From the NCBI RefSeq assembly GCF_032362555.1, contig NC_083526.1, forward strand, positions 5,414,001 to 5,478,000: a DNA stretch of 64,000 nt. Reading direction: 5' to 3'. Position numbers and translations under genes: made by a program. Below, in pieces: positions 13,501 to 22,201 of the stretch; position 1 is the first letter of the stretch; every line of letters begins with the position of its first letter. The stretch comes from Amyelois transitella. Lineage: Eukaryota > Arthropoda > Insecta > Lepidoptera > Pyralidae. The notes under the pieces were generated by a model, which ran no database searches, had not been told where the DNA came from, and saw only the letters and a program-made list of their open reading frames with translations.

Positions 13501-16500
13501 AGTAAGTATAACCGGTAATTACTACTGCTTTTCTTGAGAATTTGGTTACGTAATAAAAAAACAGTCACTTGATATTTTTTTCGAAAATTATGATGCATTT
13601 GGTCATGTTTCTTAAACGCTATTAGATAATTTATTGACCTTAGGTACATTAAAATTGTATAATGAATTACTTTCTTAATTTAGAGTTCACTCAACTATTT
13701 TTGTTTTCGTTAATGATGAGGTACTTTGACACAATGTCAAAAAATTAAATTACAATTTCAGGATTGGTATGTAAGAACATATCCGTAATCAAATATGTAT
13801 TGTCAAAATGCATGTCAAATATTAAGGCATCATGTCCGAGAAAACACTTACCACATTGGAGAAACAAGTCACACCTCCGAGAAACATGTCACCATACGCG
13901 AGAAACAACTCACTATATCCGGGAATCGTCTCACGATACCCGAGAAACAACTCACCTCATCCGAGAAACATCTCACCATACCTGAGAAAAAACTCACCAC
14001 AATCAAGAATTAAATTTATATATAAGAAACAACTCACCATACTACTCTCACTAGAACTAGCTCTTAGTTCGGCTGACAAATTAGCGCAGTCGGTGCTGAG
14101 GAGCCGGTGGAAGGCCTCGCAGGCGGCCGCGAGCATGAACCGGTGTACCGGGAAGCCTTTGGCGCCGCAGATTATCACCATGTCGGAGAAATACTGGGAA
14201 ATTATATCAAAACATATAATAAAACAGTAGACAATGTTTTGTATTGTATACGCTATTCTCTTAACGGATTAAGGAATTCTTTACGGATTTTACATACATA
14301 AAATCACGCCTCTTTCCAAGAGGAGTAGGCGGAGATTACACTTATCCACTTCTAACACGCCATCCTGCATACTTCTCACGGCTTAGATACTTTTGTTATC
14401 CAGCTTATAGGCCTAGGCGATGGGCTAGCAACCTGTCACTACTTATTTGAATCTCAATTCTATCATTAAGCCAAACAGCTGAACGTGGCCTATCAGTCTT
14501 TTCAAGACAGTTGGCTCTGCCTACCCCACAAGGGATATAGACGTGAATATATGTATGTATAAGTAAAGTCAAGGGTTAAAGTAACAAAGCAAAATGTATG
14601 TACCTGTTGCCGTAGTAAGGTAGTCATGTTTTCCAGGTATACGCTGTTTACCACAGCTACTTCGGGCTCCATAGGCCTCGGCGGTCTGAACGGCGCCTAC
14701 AACCAAAACCAAAAATAAGGATAAATAGCCAAATCTAAAAACCTCATAATAAACAGGAGATGTAAGGCTTAAAGATGTAGGAATGTAATTTTAAATACAT
14801 AAATTAGTCTTGTCATATTCAAAATGTGATTAATTAGTTTCAAAATATTTTTGATTCGTAAGTCAGAAAATTTTTACACAAGTTAGCTTTATTGACTTTT
14901 TTAATTCGTTGGCGTTGAATTTGATATTCTCTTAATCTCTATTATTAAAAGATTAATTAATTATTTATATTTGTTATTATTGATACCTGAGTAGAGTATT
15001 TACAATAAATTACCGTTTAACGACCATAATTTTTGGTGGCAGCGGTGGGATAGTACCTGTAACAAAGGGCGTTGAACCCTCTTCAAATTGGTCATCCAGA
15101 ATCTCTGCTGCCTCCGAGCAATCAAAGCGGCTCTGATAGCGTTCTCGAACACCTCATTTATGCCATAGTAGGTAAACACTGACGTCTCATAGTAGTATAT
15201 GCCGAACTCGTGTGCCAATGCTCGGCCTTGGTCAGGCATTACTAAGTCGCTTTTACGCGGCGCCCTGTAAATCGGAATAATATTTAGACCCTACAATATT
15301 GTAAAAATTATTACAGCATTTCGCTTCATTGTGCATGTTTTACATGTAAATTTAATACGTAATATATAGCTTACCTTATAAATGGACTGCGATCCTTGCA
15401 ATAGTTCAAATATGTTTCATCTCTGTACATATATCGCAGGTCGTTTTTACACCCGACGAGAAGAATAGGTGTGTTGGGGCAAAAGCGCCTATTAAATAAA
15501 GATTATTATTGTAGGCAACAACATTACTTTATTTATCTTTTATTATTTCTGTTATTAGTTTATTTTAACGTTAACAGGCAAAGCCAGCTGGCATACATAT
15601 ATGCATATGAATGCCATAGCAACGGTTGTCATGATTTGTTTGGTTAGCAAAAAACATCAGAGTTTTTATTGTATTTTTTCTATTTGTTTGTTAAAAAAAA
15701 AAGGCGGACTCATCGCTAAAGCAATCTCTTCCAGTCAACCTTTTATTATATAGGTACCTATGATTAATTGATTTTGATTATTTCTCTCCTCTTCAGTTCT
15801 CCTTCTTTCTTTTTTATATAGTATATTCCTGAACTTTCGTCTATACTTCCTACATTGTAGTAGTACATTATATCAAGTTACAATTACATCTACCTATATG
15901 CAACTCTTCCGTTATTGAGTAACCGACTGACTGACAGACAATGCAATGCACAGATCAAACCACTGGGTGCAGAAACTTGAAATTTGGCATCTAGGCAGCG
16001 TATGTAGTCTAGAGATGCACTATGGGAGGAATGGATTTGTCCTTTCTTTTTTTTTAAATGTCTACCCTCTCTTTAATTCGCACTCACAATGTACTCGTAG
16101 TTTTACTTTTATTTGCCAATACATACTTGTATTAAACCTTGTGAACATAATATGACCATTTTTCTTGGGGTGGAGGGTTGATAACCTGAGATACAGGACT
16201 CCTAGTTCAGGTGTCAATACGCCATAATTAAAAAAAAAAAAAATTACGGGTATTTTTCGTCTTACACTTTGGTATCCATATACATATATTGTCATCCTCC
16301 TCATTATATTAGTTCCATTTGCTCCCTCTCTTCACTGTATGTATCACCATGATCCAATATGAGTCAGATTCCCTTCAGTTTTGCCGAAGTCAGATGGGAG
16401 TCACTTTATGTTAAAACCTGACTTACCCAACCCTGGATCGTTGTCACTGGCGCAAGGCCTAAAGGTCAGTGTCAAGGCTTAAATTCAGAGAAGTGAACCG

Positions 16501-18618
16501 TGACTAACTTCAAGATGGTAGTAATTAATACTTACCTAATCTCCGGATACCACATAGCACCACAATTTCTCAGTGATATAGGGTTGGTAATTGAAAAGCA
16601 AAGTAAGACCACGTCAGACCTAAAAGAGAGAGACATACATACTAACATAAAATCACGCCTCTTTCCCGGGGGTTAGACAGAGACGACATCATCTTTCGAA
16701 CAAATTACAAACAAAGTGAATGTAACTAAAATCATGGTATATTTACTTTCTCTAAAACCTATGAGACTTATTATATTGTATTGTGACATTTTTTTTAAAT
16801 TATTATTGTTTAATTTATTATTACAATTAATTAGAAGTTTAAATTAGTTATTTCTGACTAATTGTACTGTTAAATGGCAAAAATTGAAAATTTTCAAATT
16901 GTACCTGTATTCATTTTCCTAAAGACATACTTAAAAACAGTTGAATCGATTTTTATAAAAAAAAAAATATAATCCAACAAAACCTCATCCCGTTCGGTTC
17001 GTAAAGCTGGTTTACCCACCAAATGATTCATTAAACTGCTTATTCTGTGTGATGTAAAGAATATTTGCATTCGCGAATGTCGGAAGAAGATATCAACATT
17101 TACTTTCACATCCACGAGTTAAAAAAAAAATTGACATTCATTACATCACTACTTCCGAGTAAGCCTTACCTTCCGTAAGCGAATCTCCTGTCCTTTTCGT
17201 GGTCTCCGAAGGTATCCCACAGCCTGAGAGAGACATTGACTCCGTCTACCACCTCCCAAGACCTTTCCAGGACCTGACAAACAAAGCATTTGTTTTTTTT
17301 TTAATTAAGATAACACTTAATAGGATTCCCGTGCAAAGTTTTTATTTGAAACTAATTCCATTTGCTACAGGAAAGTAATACAAAAAATAATTTTCAACAT
17401 TTGTTTAATATCACGTGTACCATCAAATTCAAAATCACGTGTCTCATCAGACATCACATGTCTCAGACATACATACATACATATAATCACGTCTACATCC
17501 CTTGTGGGGTAGACAGTCTTGAAAAGACTTACAGGCCACGTTCTGCTGTTTAGCTTAATGATATAATTGAGAATAAATTAGTGACAGTTTTAAGCCTATC
17601 CCTCATACATCAAATGCCAAATAAATGAATAAAACTTTAATTAAATACAAATACAGTTTTGTATGCTATAACACTACGTAACAACATCGCATGACAAACA
17701 TACATTATGACTGCATGCAAATTTGCCCACAAATTACATGCTGATTGACCCTTATTTACCCTTCGGGCGGCCTACCCGATCCGCCACCGAGATTCGGGGC
17801 TTTGACTCTGAAAGTCATGAAATTATTACTATTCATAATGTTTCTGCGTTCGCTTGCAAACATTATTGTATTGAGATGAAATTAAGGCCAGATATAACGA
17901 TGTGCAGAAGACGGGTGAAGTAGATGTTTGCAGGTCTAGCTAGATGTATGTCAGTGGTTTTAACCATATAATGTATGTGGGTGACCGACGCCAGATTCTT
18001 AGGGAAAAGAAAAAGTAGTGTGGAGTAGTGGGGCGTAGTGTGGAGTAGTGGAGCGTAGTGTGGAGTAGTGGGGCGTAGTGTGGCTGGAGTAGAGGCTTTT
18101 GTGACACAAAAAGACATGCCACCTTACTTATGTAGTTTCACATAATATATTGGCAAATAAAAGCTACAGTAAAGTTTGACTCTCCTGGTTGCGTCGTTAC
18201 CTCTCTAAAGAGAAGCCTGAGCTGCGCCTGCGACCACAATCCTAGATAAGTCAAGTCAGGTTTTTGCATTGCCGGGAACTCTTATCCATATTGAATCATT
18301 GTTTCATGAGTCAACAATCAAAGGCTGGCCAAGGATTTGAACATATGCCACCTTTTTCTTACCCTTTAACCATTTGTCTAACACTCTTCACACATACTTT
18401 TTAGAGCTACAGAGAAAAGCTATCATAATAACACTCACATCTTTATAAATCCTGTATTGATCAATCGCCCACACGGTTGGCACATGTGTCGTCATCAGCT
18501 GAGAAAGCGAGACGTGTTTGTTGCATGCGCGCGCGCATATCAACCGCGTCTTGCCAACCGCCGTGTCCCCGACCACCACACACTTCACCAACTCCTGATG
18601 AGGCTGTTCGTTGTCCAT
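4439..18618 (-). CDS. RhoBTB: RhoBTB: atypical Rho GTPase with tandem BTB domains
   Basis: This is an atypical Rho-family protein that, by family knowledge, acts as a Cullin3 ubiquitin-ligase adaptor. Seventeen coding exons (5'->3') were assigned: 18439-18618, 17170-17273, 16536-16619, 15375-15488, 15057-15264, 14604-14696, 14038-14193, 13195-13280, 12704-12830, 11945-12082, 8571-8684, 8151-8321, 7384-7571, 6734-6794, 5437-5570, 4697-4818, 4439-4542. They sum to 2184 nt (727 residues plus stop), the size I recall for human RHOBTB2. The P-loop GDTAVGKT is at about residues 17-24, followed by [20 protein letters not shown] and the G4-like CKND. The first BTB starts near residue 262 ([10 protein letters not shown]) and is interrupted by a charged linker; the second starts near 469 (LFADVTFDL). 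The conserved [14 protein letters not shown] motif lies near the C-terminus. The start ATG lies 3 nt inside an exon with an upstream acceptor, so a 5' non-coding exon exists. The last exon is the least certain. Confidence 0.93.
4560..4685 (+). repeat. Interspersed repeat family A, 5' fragment
   Basis: It starts with the family A head (gtgtggttcccggcac) and continues to 'aaaggcgactatgggata', then stops. It lies in the last RhoBTB intron. Confidence 0.65.
5215..5420 (-). repeat. Interspersed repeat family E
   Basis: It is the reverse complement of the block at 63640-64000: shared are the segments around CGATATCCTCCTTT, AACCGCCTCCAATCGA and the 'gcgagataatcgcggac' part. It ends close to the donor of RhoBTB exon 5437-5570. 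Confidence 0.65.
5650..5910. repeat. Family A composite in two orientations
   Basis: 5652-5765 is a plus-strand family A head and middle. From about 5770 to 5900 the sequence is the family A 3' end in minus orientation (gggtaggcagagccaacag..ctgaaaggccacgttcagc). The two pieces meet at a TATA/TATG-rich junction. Confidence 0.6.
6060..6320 (+). repeat. Interspersed repeat family C, long copy
   Basis: This is one of the longest family C copies: a 'catcgtgagaaaacctgcac' head, then 'ccaatacgggtaagattccc', 'ggacgggagtcgc', 'aacctaactcacccaatcc', and a tail 'gggactaaagccaggag'. The short ORF across it is a by-product of the repeat. Confidence 0.7.
6331..6583 (+). repeat. AT-rich dispersed repeat, copy 2
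   Basis: It is the direct-orientation partner of 3334-3622, starting at the same AAGACCGAGCCTTTGA block and ending at TTTTCATAAAATC. It lies in a RhoBTB intron between two family C fragments. Confidence 0.65.
6600..6690 (+). repeat. Interspersed repeat family C, 3' fragment
   Basis: It matches the family C tail ('atggtcaaggtcg..ctcaccagagtggtgaggatg..gccaggag'). It is truncated at its 5' side and lies about 40 bp from the end of RhoBTB exon 6734-6794. Confidence 0.65.
7060..7365. repeat. Family A ends flanking ATC/TCAT simple sequence
   Basis: At 7068-7110 there is a minus-strand family A 3' end (acatacatataattacgtct). At 7255-7365 there is a plus-strand 3' end. Between them lies about 140 bp of imperfect ATC/TCAT microsatellite. 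It sits just beside the donor of RhoBTB exon 7384-7571. Confidence 0.6.
8355..8445 (+). repeat. Family A 5' fragment
   Basis: The family A head (gccgtgtggttcccggc) runs on to 'gataggct' and then stops. It lies in the intron between the RhoBTB exons at 8151 and 8571. Confidence 0.6.
8835..9085 (+). repeat. Family A, near full-length copy
   Basis: Head, middle ('aggcgatgggctaacaatctgtcac', 'tctcaattccatcattaagcc', 'ctgttggctctgtct') and TATG-type tail are present in order, with divergence and a short loss before the tail. Confidence 0.75.
9880..9935 (+). repeat. Family B 3' end
   Basis: 'ctacccctccgggaaagaggcgtgatttt' is followed by 'atgtatgt', the family B terminus in plus orientation. Confidence 0.65.
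10339..11442. mobile_element. Fold-back type DNA transposon, non-autonomous
   Basis: The element is 1104 bp with inverted arms of 277 bp each (10339-10615 and 11166-11442). They appear nearly identical over their full length. The termini are GGCTTTGGCGC and its complement. It is bordered by an 8-bp direct duplication ACTACAAA at 10331-10338 and 11443-11450. Each arm carries short tandem repeats of a TCTCTTTCGCAGAA-type unit. The interior (10616-11165) is AT-rich, has TAAATGATTAA-type repetition and no transposase. ORFs in both arms (Arg/Lys/Cys repeats) are by-products of the tandem units. The 8-bp duplication fits hAT, P or fold-back classes; arm repeats resemble fold-back elements. It lies in a RhoBTB intron. 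Confidence 0.9.
11519..11944 (-). repeat. Decayed tandem copies of a RhoBTB exon end
   Basis: At 11570-11620 the sequence resembles the donor end of RhoBTB exon 11945-12082: shared are 'ctcacctgct', 'gctatccaaaa', 'tagtgta/cagtgta'. The adjoining intronic 'aatgcaccttataactt' block occurs beside both. Weaker copies of that block follow at about 11640 and 11785. The unit is about 120 bp; the real exon end is the rightmost copy. The copies are degenerate and not obviously spliced. Confidence 0.7.
12583..12640 (+). repeat. Family A 3' end
   Basis: 'gttggctctgtctaccccgc', 'gatatagacgtgacc' and a TATG tail. Only the 3' end is present. Confidence 0.65.
12877..12955 (-). repeat. SINE body fragment
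   Basis: It contains 'acgggacagattactcagagttagc' and 'gttcgagacttgtgttacgag', the body of the tRNA-headed SINE seen at 42355 and 61745, without the tRNA-like head. Confidence 0.55.
13353..13502 (+). repeat. Family A, 3' half
   Basis: It begins at 'aggcgatgggctagcaacc', runs through 'tctatcataaagcc' and 'aagactgttggctctg', and ends in the TATG tail. Between RhoBTB exons. Confidence 0.75.
13835..14037 (-). repeat. Minisatellite built from splice-donor-like units
   Basis: Read on the minus strand, exon 14038-14193 ends at GTGAGTTGTTTCT. Beyond a short AT gap the intron carries roughly eight to nine further ~19-bp units of the form ATGGTGAGTTGTTTCTCGG, with variations (GTGAGA, GTGACA, GTAAGT). 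Nearly every unit keeps a donor-like core. The ORFs on the plus strand are by-products of the repeat. Confidence 0.85.
14290..14400 (-). repeat. Family B fragment
   Basis: 'tacatacataaaatcacgcctctttcc' followed by 'ggagtaggcggagattac'. The terminal part of the family in minus orientation. Confidence 0.6.
14408..14562 (+). repeat. Family A, 3' half
   Basis: It runs from 'taggcgatgggctagcaacc' through 'gccaaacagctgaacgtggcc' to the TATG tail, directly abutting a family B fragment. Confidence 0.75.
15570..15660 (+). repeat. Family D, 5' fragment
   Basis: 'aacaggcaaagccagctggc' and 'acggttgtcatgatttgttt' match the start of the longest family D copy at 35945-36255. Confidence 0.6.
15890..16060 (+). 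repeat. Family E-related fragment
   Basis: 'gactgactgacagac' and 'accactgggtgcagaaacttgaaatttgg' resemble the far end of family E (63900-64000). The match is partial. Confidence 0.4.
16350..16512 (+). repeat. Family C copy
   Basis: 'catgatccaatatgagtcag', 'cagatgggagtcac', 'aacctgacttacccaaccc' and a tail with 'cgtgactaa'. Divergent but colinear with the 6060 copy. Confidence 0.65.
16635..16692 (-). repeat. Family B terminus
   Basis: 'acataaaatcacgcctctttcccggggg' followed by 'agacagagacgacatc'. It lies beside the acceptor of RhoBTB exon 16536-16619. Confidence 0.6.
17465..17605 (-). repeat. Family A 3' half
   Basis: A TATG-type head (acatacatacatataatcacg), 'gggtagacagtcttgaaaagact' and 'aggccacgttc', running on to 'gagaataaattagtgacag'. 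Confidence 0.7.
18010..18085 (-). repeat. Short minisatellite, ~21-bp unit
   Basis: About three to four near-perfect units of the form GTGGAGTAGTGGGGCGTAGT in the first RhoBTB coding intron. The overlapping ORFs on the minus strand are artefacts of the repeat. Confidence 0.85.
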
Positions 18619-18719
18619 TTTCTGTAACAATAAATAAAGGTCCTGTTAATGTAGAAAAAACATAGTGTGCTAGCTGCGTACTTACTGTGCAGATTGTAAA
18701 AGTAACAGAACACAGAGAC

Positions 18720-18935
18720 TATTCACAATTTTTTAAGGTAGACAATGTGTATTCGTCAATGGTTTAGATTTAAGAGATCTTTATTTGTTATTTGATGTCT
18801 GATGAAAATACTGCAGTGTAGTTTGTTCTGCCAGTTCTTAAATATATGTGTTTTGAAAGCGGTAGAAGATATAATTAAACTTAAGTTAGGTTGATGTATA
18901 ACTGATACCTTGAATCCATTCTTAAAAAAAAATGT
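18720..18935 (+). repeat. Family D copy
   Basis: 'gaaaatactgcagtgtagtttgtt', 'ttttgaaagcggtagaag' and 'aactgataccttgaatcca' are colinear with 35945-36255. It lies upstream of the first RhoBTB coding exon, in a probable 5' intron. Confidence 0.7.
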
Positions 18936-19059
18936 TTTCTATTATTTTAGTATAATTTATTATTTACTTATGGCTACAAAACAAAGGCTTTTCTTTTCTT
19001 TGTATTTATCACAAATGAATTAAGTAAAACCCCAAAACTCACATTTTGCCAAACCATGT

Positions 19060-19210
19060 CATTCAAATGTGGAACTCTCTACTTGAGAGCGATATGTGCT
19101 CCAAGTGTGGACACTTTTAAAATCGACTGACGACAAACATTTAAAAACACAAGCGCAGAAATATTCAAGCATCAGCTTAAAGCCGCTATTGATAAATAAA
19201 TAAATAAAAT
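19060..19210 (+). pseudogene. Degraded retroelement ORF end (LINE-like)
   Basis: In shifting frames the plus strand reads WNSL... and then CAPSVDTFK, resembling the C-terminal end of non-LTR reverse-transcriptase ORFs. It is interrupted by stops and frameshifts. A TAAA-type tail follows. The call rests on motif memory only. Confidence 0.4.
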
Positions 19211-19489
19211 TAGAAATGCCTTAGAACACTATTTCTTAATCTATGTGTTATATAGTATAAGTCAATTCTATAATCTGTACTGATGACTTAAAATTTTATA
19301 ATAAAAAAAAATATAACAATAAAAAACCATAACTTTCCATTGACATTCTGAGAGGTCTCCTCCAGATCTTTCTGCCTATTTCGGTCCCTTGTGTGTCTAA
19401 CCCATAATTACATTTTATGTCTATACTATCAGATCTCCTCAAAAGAGTCCGCAAAATTCAATCAAGTGAAAGGCTTATAATCTCGGGAT

Positions 19490-19775
19490 TCCTCTTTTAG
19501 GTGCTGGGTTAGCAACCTGTCACTATTTAAATCTCAATCCATCATGAATATTATAATTAAGTGCCGTGTGGTTCCTGGCACAAATATCAATCAATTATAA
19601 CGACTAAAGGATAGGCTTATAAACTTGGGATTCTTCTTTAGGCAATGGGCAAGCAATCTGTCACTATTAGAATCTCAATTATATCAGCTTAACAGCTGAA
19701 TGTAGCCTTTCAAGACTGCTGTCTATCCCGCTAGTGATATAGACGTGACAACATGTATGTATGTATTTAATATTA
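19490..19775 (+). repeat. Two adjacent family A copies
   Basis: 19490-19545 is a middle fragment ('gggttagcaacctgtcac'). 19562-19775 is a diverged longer copy with head (gccgtgtggttcctggc), middle and TATG tail. Confidence 0.7.
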
Positions 19776-19914
19776 TAATGTCACCATTTTCCGGATTAGT
19801 TGAGCTTGGGGGTTGTCAGAGATCACATCTTTCTACATACATCTTTCTTACAGGGTAGATCTCAGGGGTAGACAGAGCCTACAGTTTTAAAAAGTCTGAA
19901 AGGTCCCAACTACA

Positions 19915-19995
19915 GAATAAAATAGATTTATTTTTAAAATTGGATACAAGGTATCACTTATTAACGTCACATAACTTAAATCTAATTATAACTAC
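19915..19995 (-). repeat. Family D 3' end
   Basis: Reverse complement of the family D terminus: 'aatagatttatttttaaaattggatacaaggtatcactt'. Confidence 0.65.
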
Positions 19996-22201
19996 TAGTA
20001 GGTATTATCCAAAAAAGAAAATCAAAAATAAAGTTATTACCGCGTAAACCCTCAATCCACGACATTTCTCAGTTGATATAAATAAATAATTAATATGATA
20101 AAACCAACAAAATTAAAATTTTACTGTTGTTTCCAAATTTCAAAAAGTTTTGTTTTTGTTTTGAATTGAATTCAGACTCAAAAATAAATGTAACTTCTAA
20201 CTTCAGTGACAAATTTTCGTTCTTTCAAGTTCAATCAAAAAAAGTTCAGCAAATTTCAATTCAAATTCAGTTTCTAACTTCAAACAAAACAAACAACTTT
20301 GAGAAAACTGTCAATGTCATCAGTCATCACATCAGACAAAATTTTTTGAAAATTTTGAAAGAATAATTTTAATCTTAGTGATGAGAACCCCACAAAATAA
20401 TTAACATACATAATCATAATCGATTATTTTTTAATTATGTACGGAGAAGGGCATAAAAATAAGTGTAGGTACAGCTACCTGCCCTAATAATTTATTAGAT
20501 AGTGTTGGGTTATGTAGAATATTGCTTATTATTTTGAATAAAAATGTAATATTACAAAACTTTAAAAGAAGAAACAAAAAAATCCCAAGTTTTATCATTT
20601 TAACATGTAAGTATTATTCATAATACAATAACTAAGTACTGGAACTAGGAAAGAAACATGACATTTGAAATTACATTACTCAGGCTTGAAACTGAGTTAA
20701 CTTATTGCTTACATTGTTGCGATTGTATAACAATGTCTTTTATTCATACTTTTTTTTCGAGCACGTCGACAAAAATACAGAAACAGCCCATTATTTAGGT
20801 TCTTAACTTTAACGTTCATAAACTACCTTTTAAAATTAAAGCAGGAATATCATCATCATCAGTCAGAAATATTACTCAGTCTGGATAAAAATCAAACTTA
20901 CGCCTTCTTATTGTGGACGAAATATATTCCTATTATTCACAATCACAATTTTTCAATAGCAATCCGTAGGAACACTGTCAATGGACCAGTTTTAATCATC
21001 ATATTCCGCACTATGAACAATATTCACGGACAACACAAGACAACTGCATTATGCCGAAAAGAAATAACTAAAATAAAAAGATTATCTATTCACGATATCC
21101 AGAACGAAGTGAAGTTGATTTTGTAGCATTGCAGCGTTGTGCGCATGTTTCATGAATGGACTCCTTGCGCAGCTCCGCATGTCGACTAAACAGGGCTGGT
21201 TCATTTTAATTTTGCTATTGACAAATTTCGCTGAATGTCAATGAACTTTGAATTGGTAGGTAGTGTACTTTTCATTATTGGTTTGTACGTATTATTTTTC
21301 TCTTGACCGATACATTGTTCTAAATAAGCAACTTCCTGTTTGGTTGTATAGGGTGCGTTCAATTCAATTGCGATCAATTTTAAACCTCATCAATTTATCA
21401 AACTGCGCTTGGAAGGTCGAACTCGTAACTACGTTTTGTTGTGTAAATCAAATATTCAGATGAGATTCAATTCACCTAGACAGACATAAAGATAAACTGG
21501 GAGGGCAATGTACTAATGACGGATTTCAGTTATTGTTCCATTATATGGTGCCTTGAATACAAATAGAGCAATATTTTTAAATGCCAAGAGAATTATTGCT
21601 GATAAGAACATTACAGGCGGCGAGGAGCAACTTTTATTATTTTATTACGGCGGTAAATACTGCGCCTGCTACCTTTTTAATAGCATGTACGATTTATGTT
21701 TTATAACTTATATGAACATATCTTAAAATGGAATTATGCGGGTTGGAAAGAATCAAATTCTTTTTTATGCCGTTTATTTAATAGAAATAAATTATAAAAG
21801 TTTTTCAGATTATTACAAAAAAAAAGGATGACAAATTCTATTATTCCAAAGGCCTTTCGCCTATTTTAGTAGATTAAATTAACGGCCTGTATTATTTTAA
21901 TAGTGAAAATTATGCTATTTTAATTTTATGTACTTATTGGGTCGTCACTCATTACTAAGTTTACGAAGTTCGATTTGAATATGAGATAGGTATCAAAACT
22001 CCTTGGGTTTCATAATAGAAACTTATTTCACGGTTTTCTTGGTATTCTGGTTCTTTTTATAAAGCTAGGTATGTCAGTGAATTTCAGTCGGAGCCTAATA
22101 ATTTACTAAATTGAAATGTTACGCTTTAATACACTGTTTATTCCGATTCGATTACATGACGTAACGAAAGATTTTTTTCAACGCATACTGTGAAAATAAA
22201 T
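19996..22201. other. Intergenic region between RhoBTB and DCST
   Basis: This AT-rich stretch separates divergently transcribed genes. It should hold the RhoBTB 5' non-coding exon(s) and both promoters. The most promoter-like part is the GC-richer patch at 21120-21200, but no core element can be assigned. Small ORFs at 20127, 20911 and 21263 have no recognisable content. Confidence 0.45.

Noticed and set aside
13764-14301. Plus-strand ORFs over the RhoBTB exon at 14038
   Set aside because: They are the complement of the minisatellite and of a well-supported minus-strand exon.
20127-20366. 79-codon plus-strand ORF
   Set aside because: Low-complexity Phe/Lys/Ser/Asn content in AT-rich DNA, no splice context, no domain.
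22190-22201. Start at 22190 for the DCST-like protein
   Set aside because: The codon at 22190 is GTG; the first in-frame ATG is at 22202.
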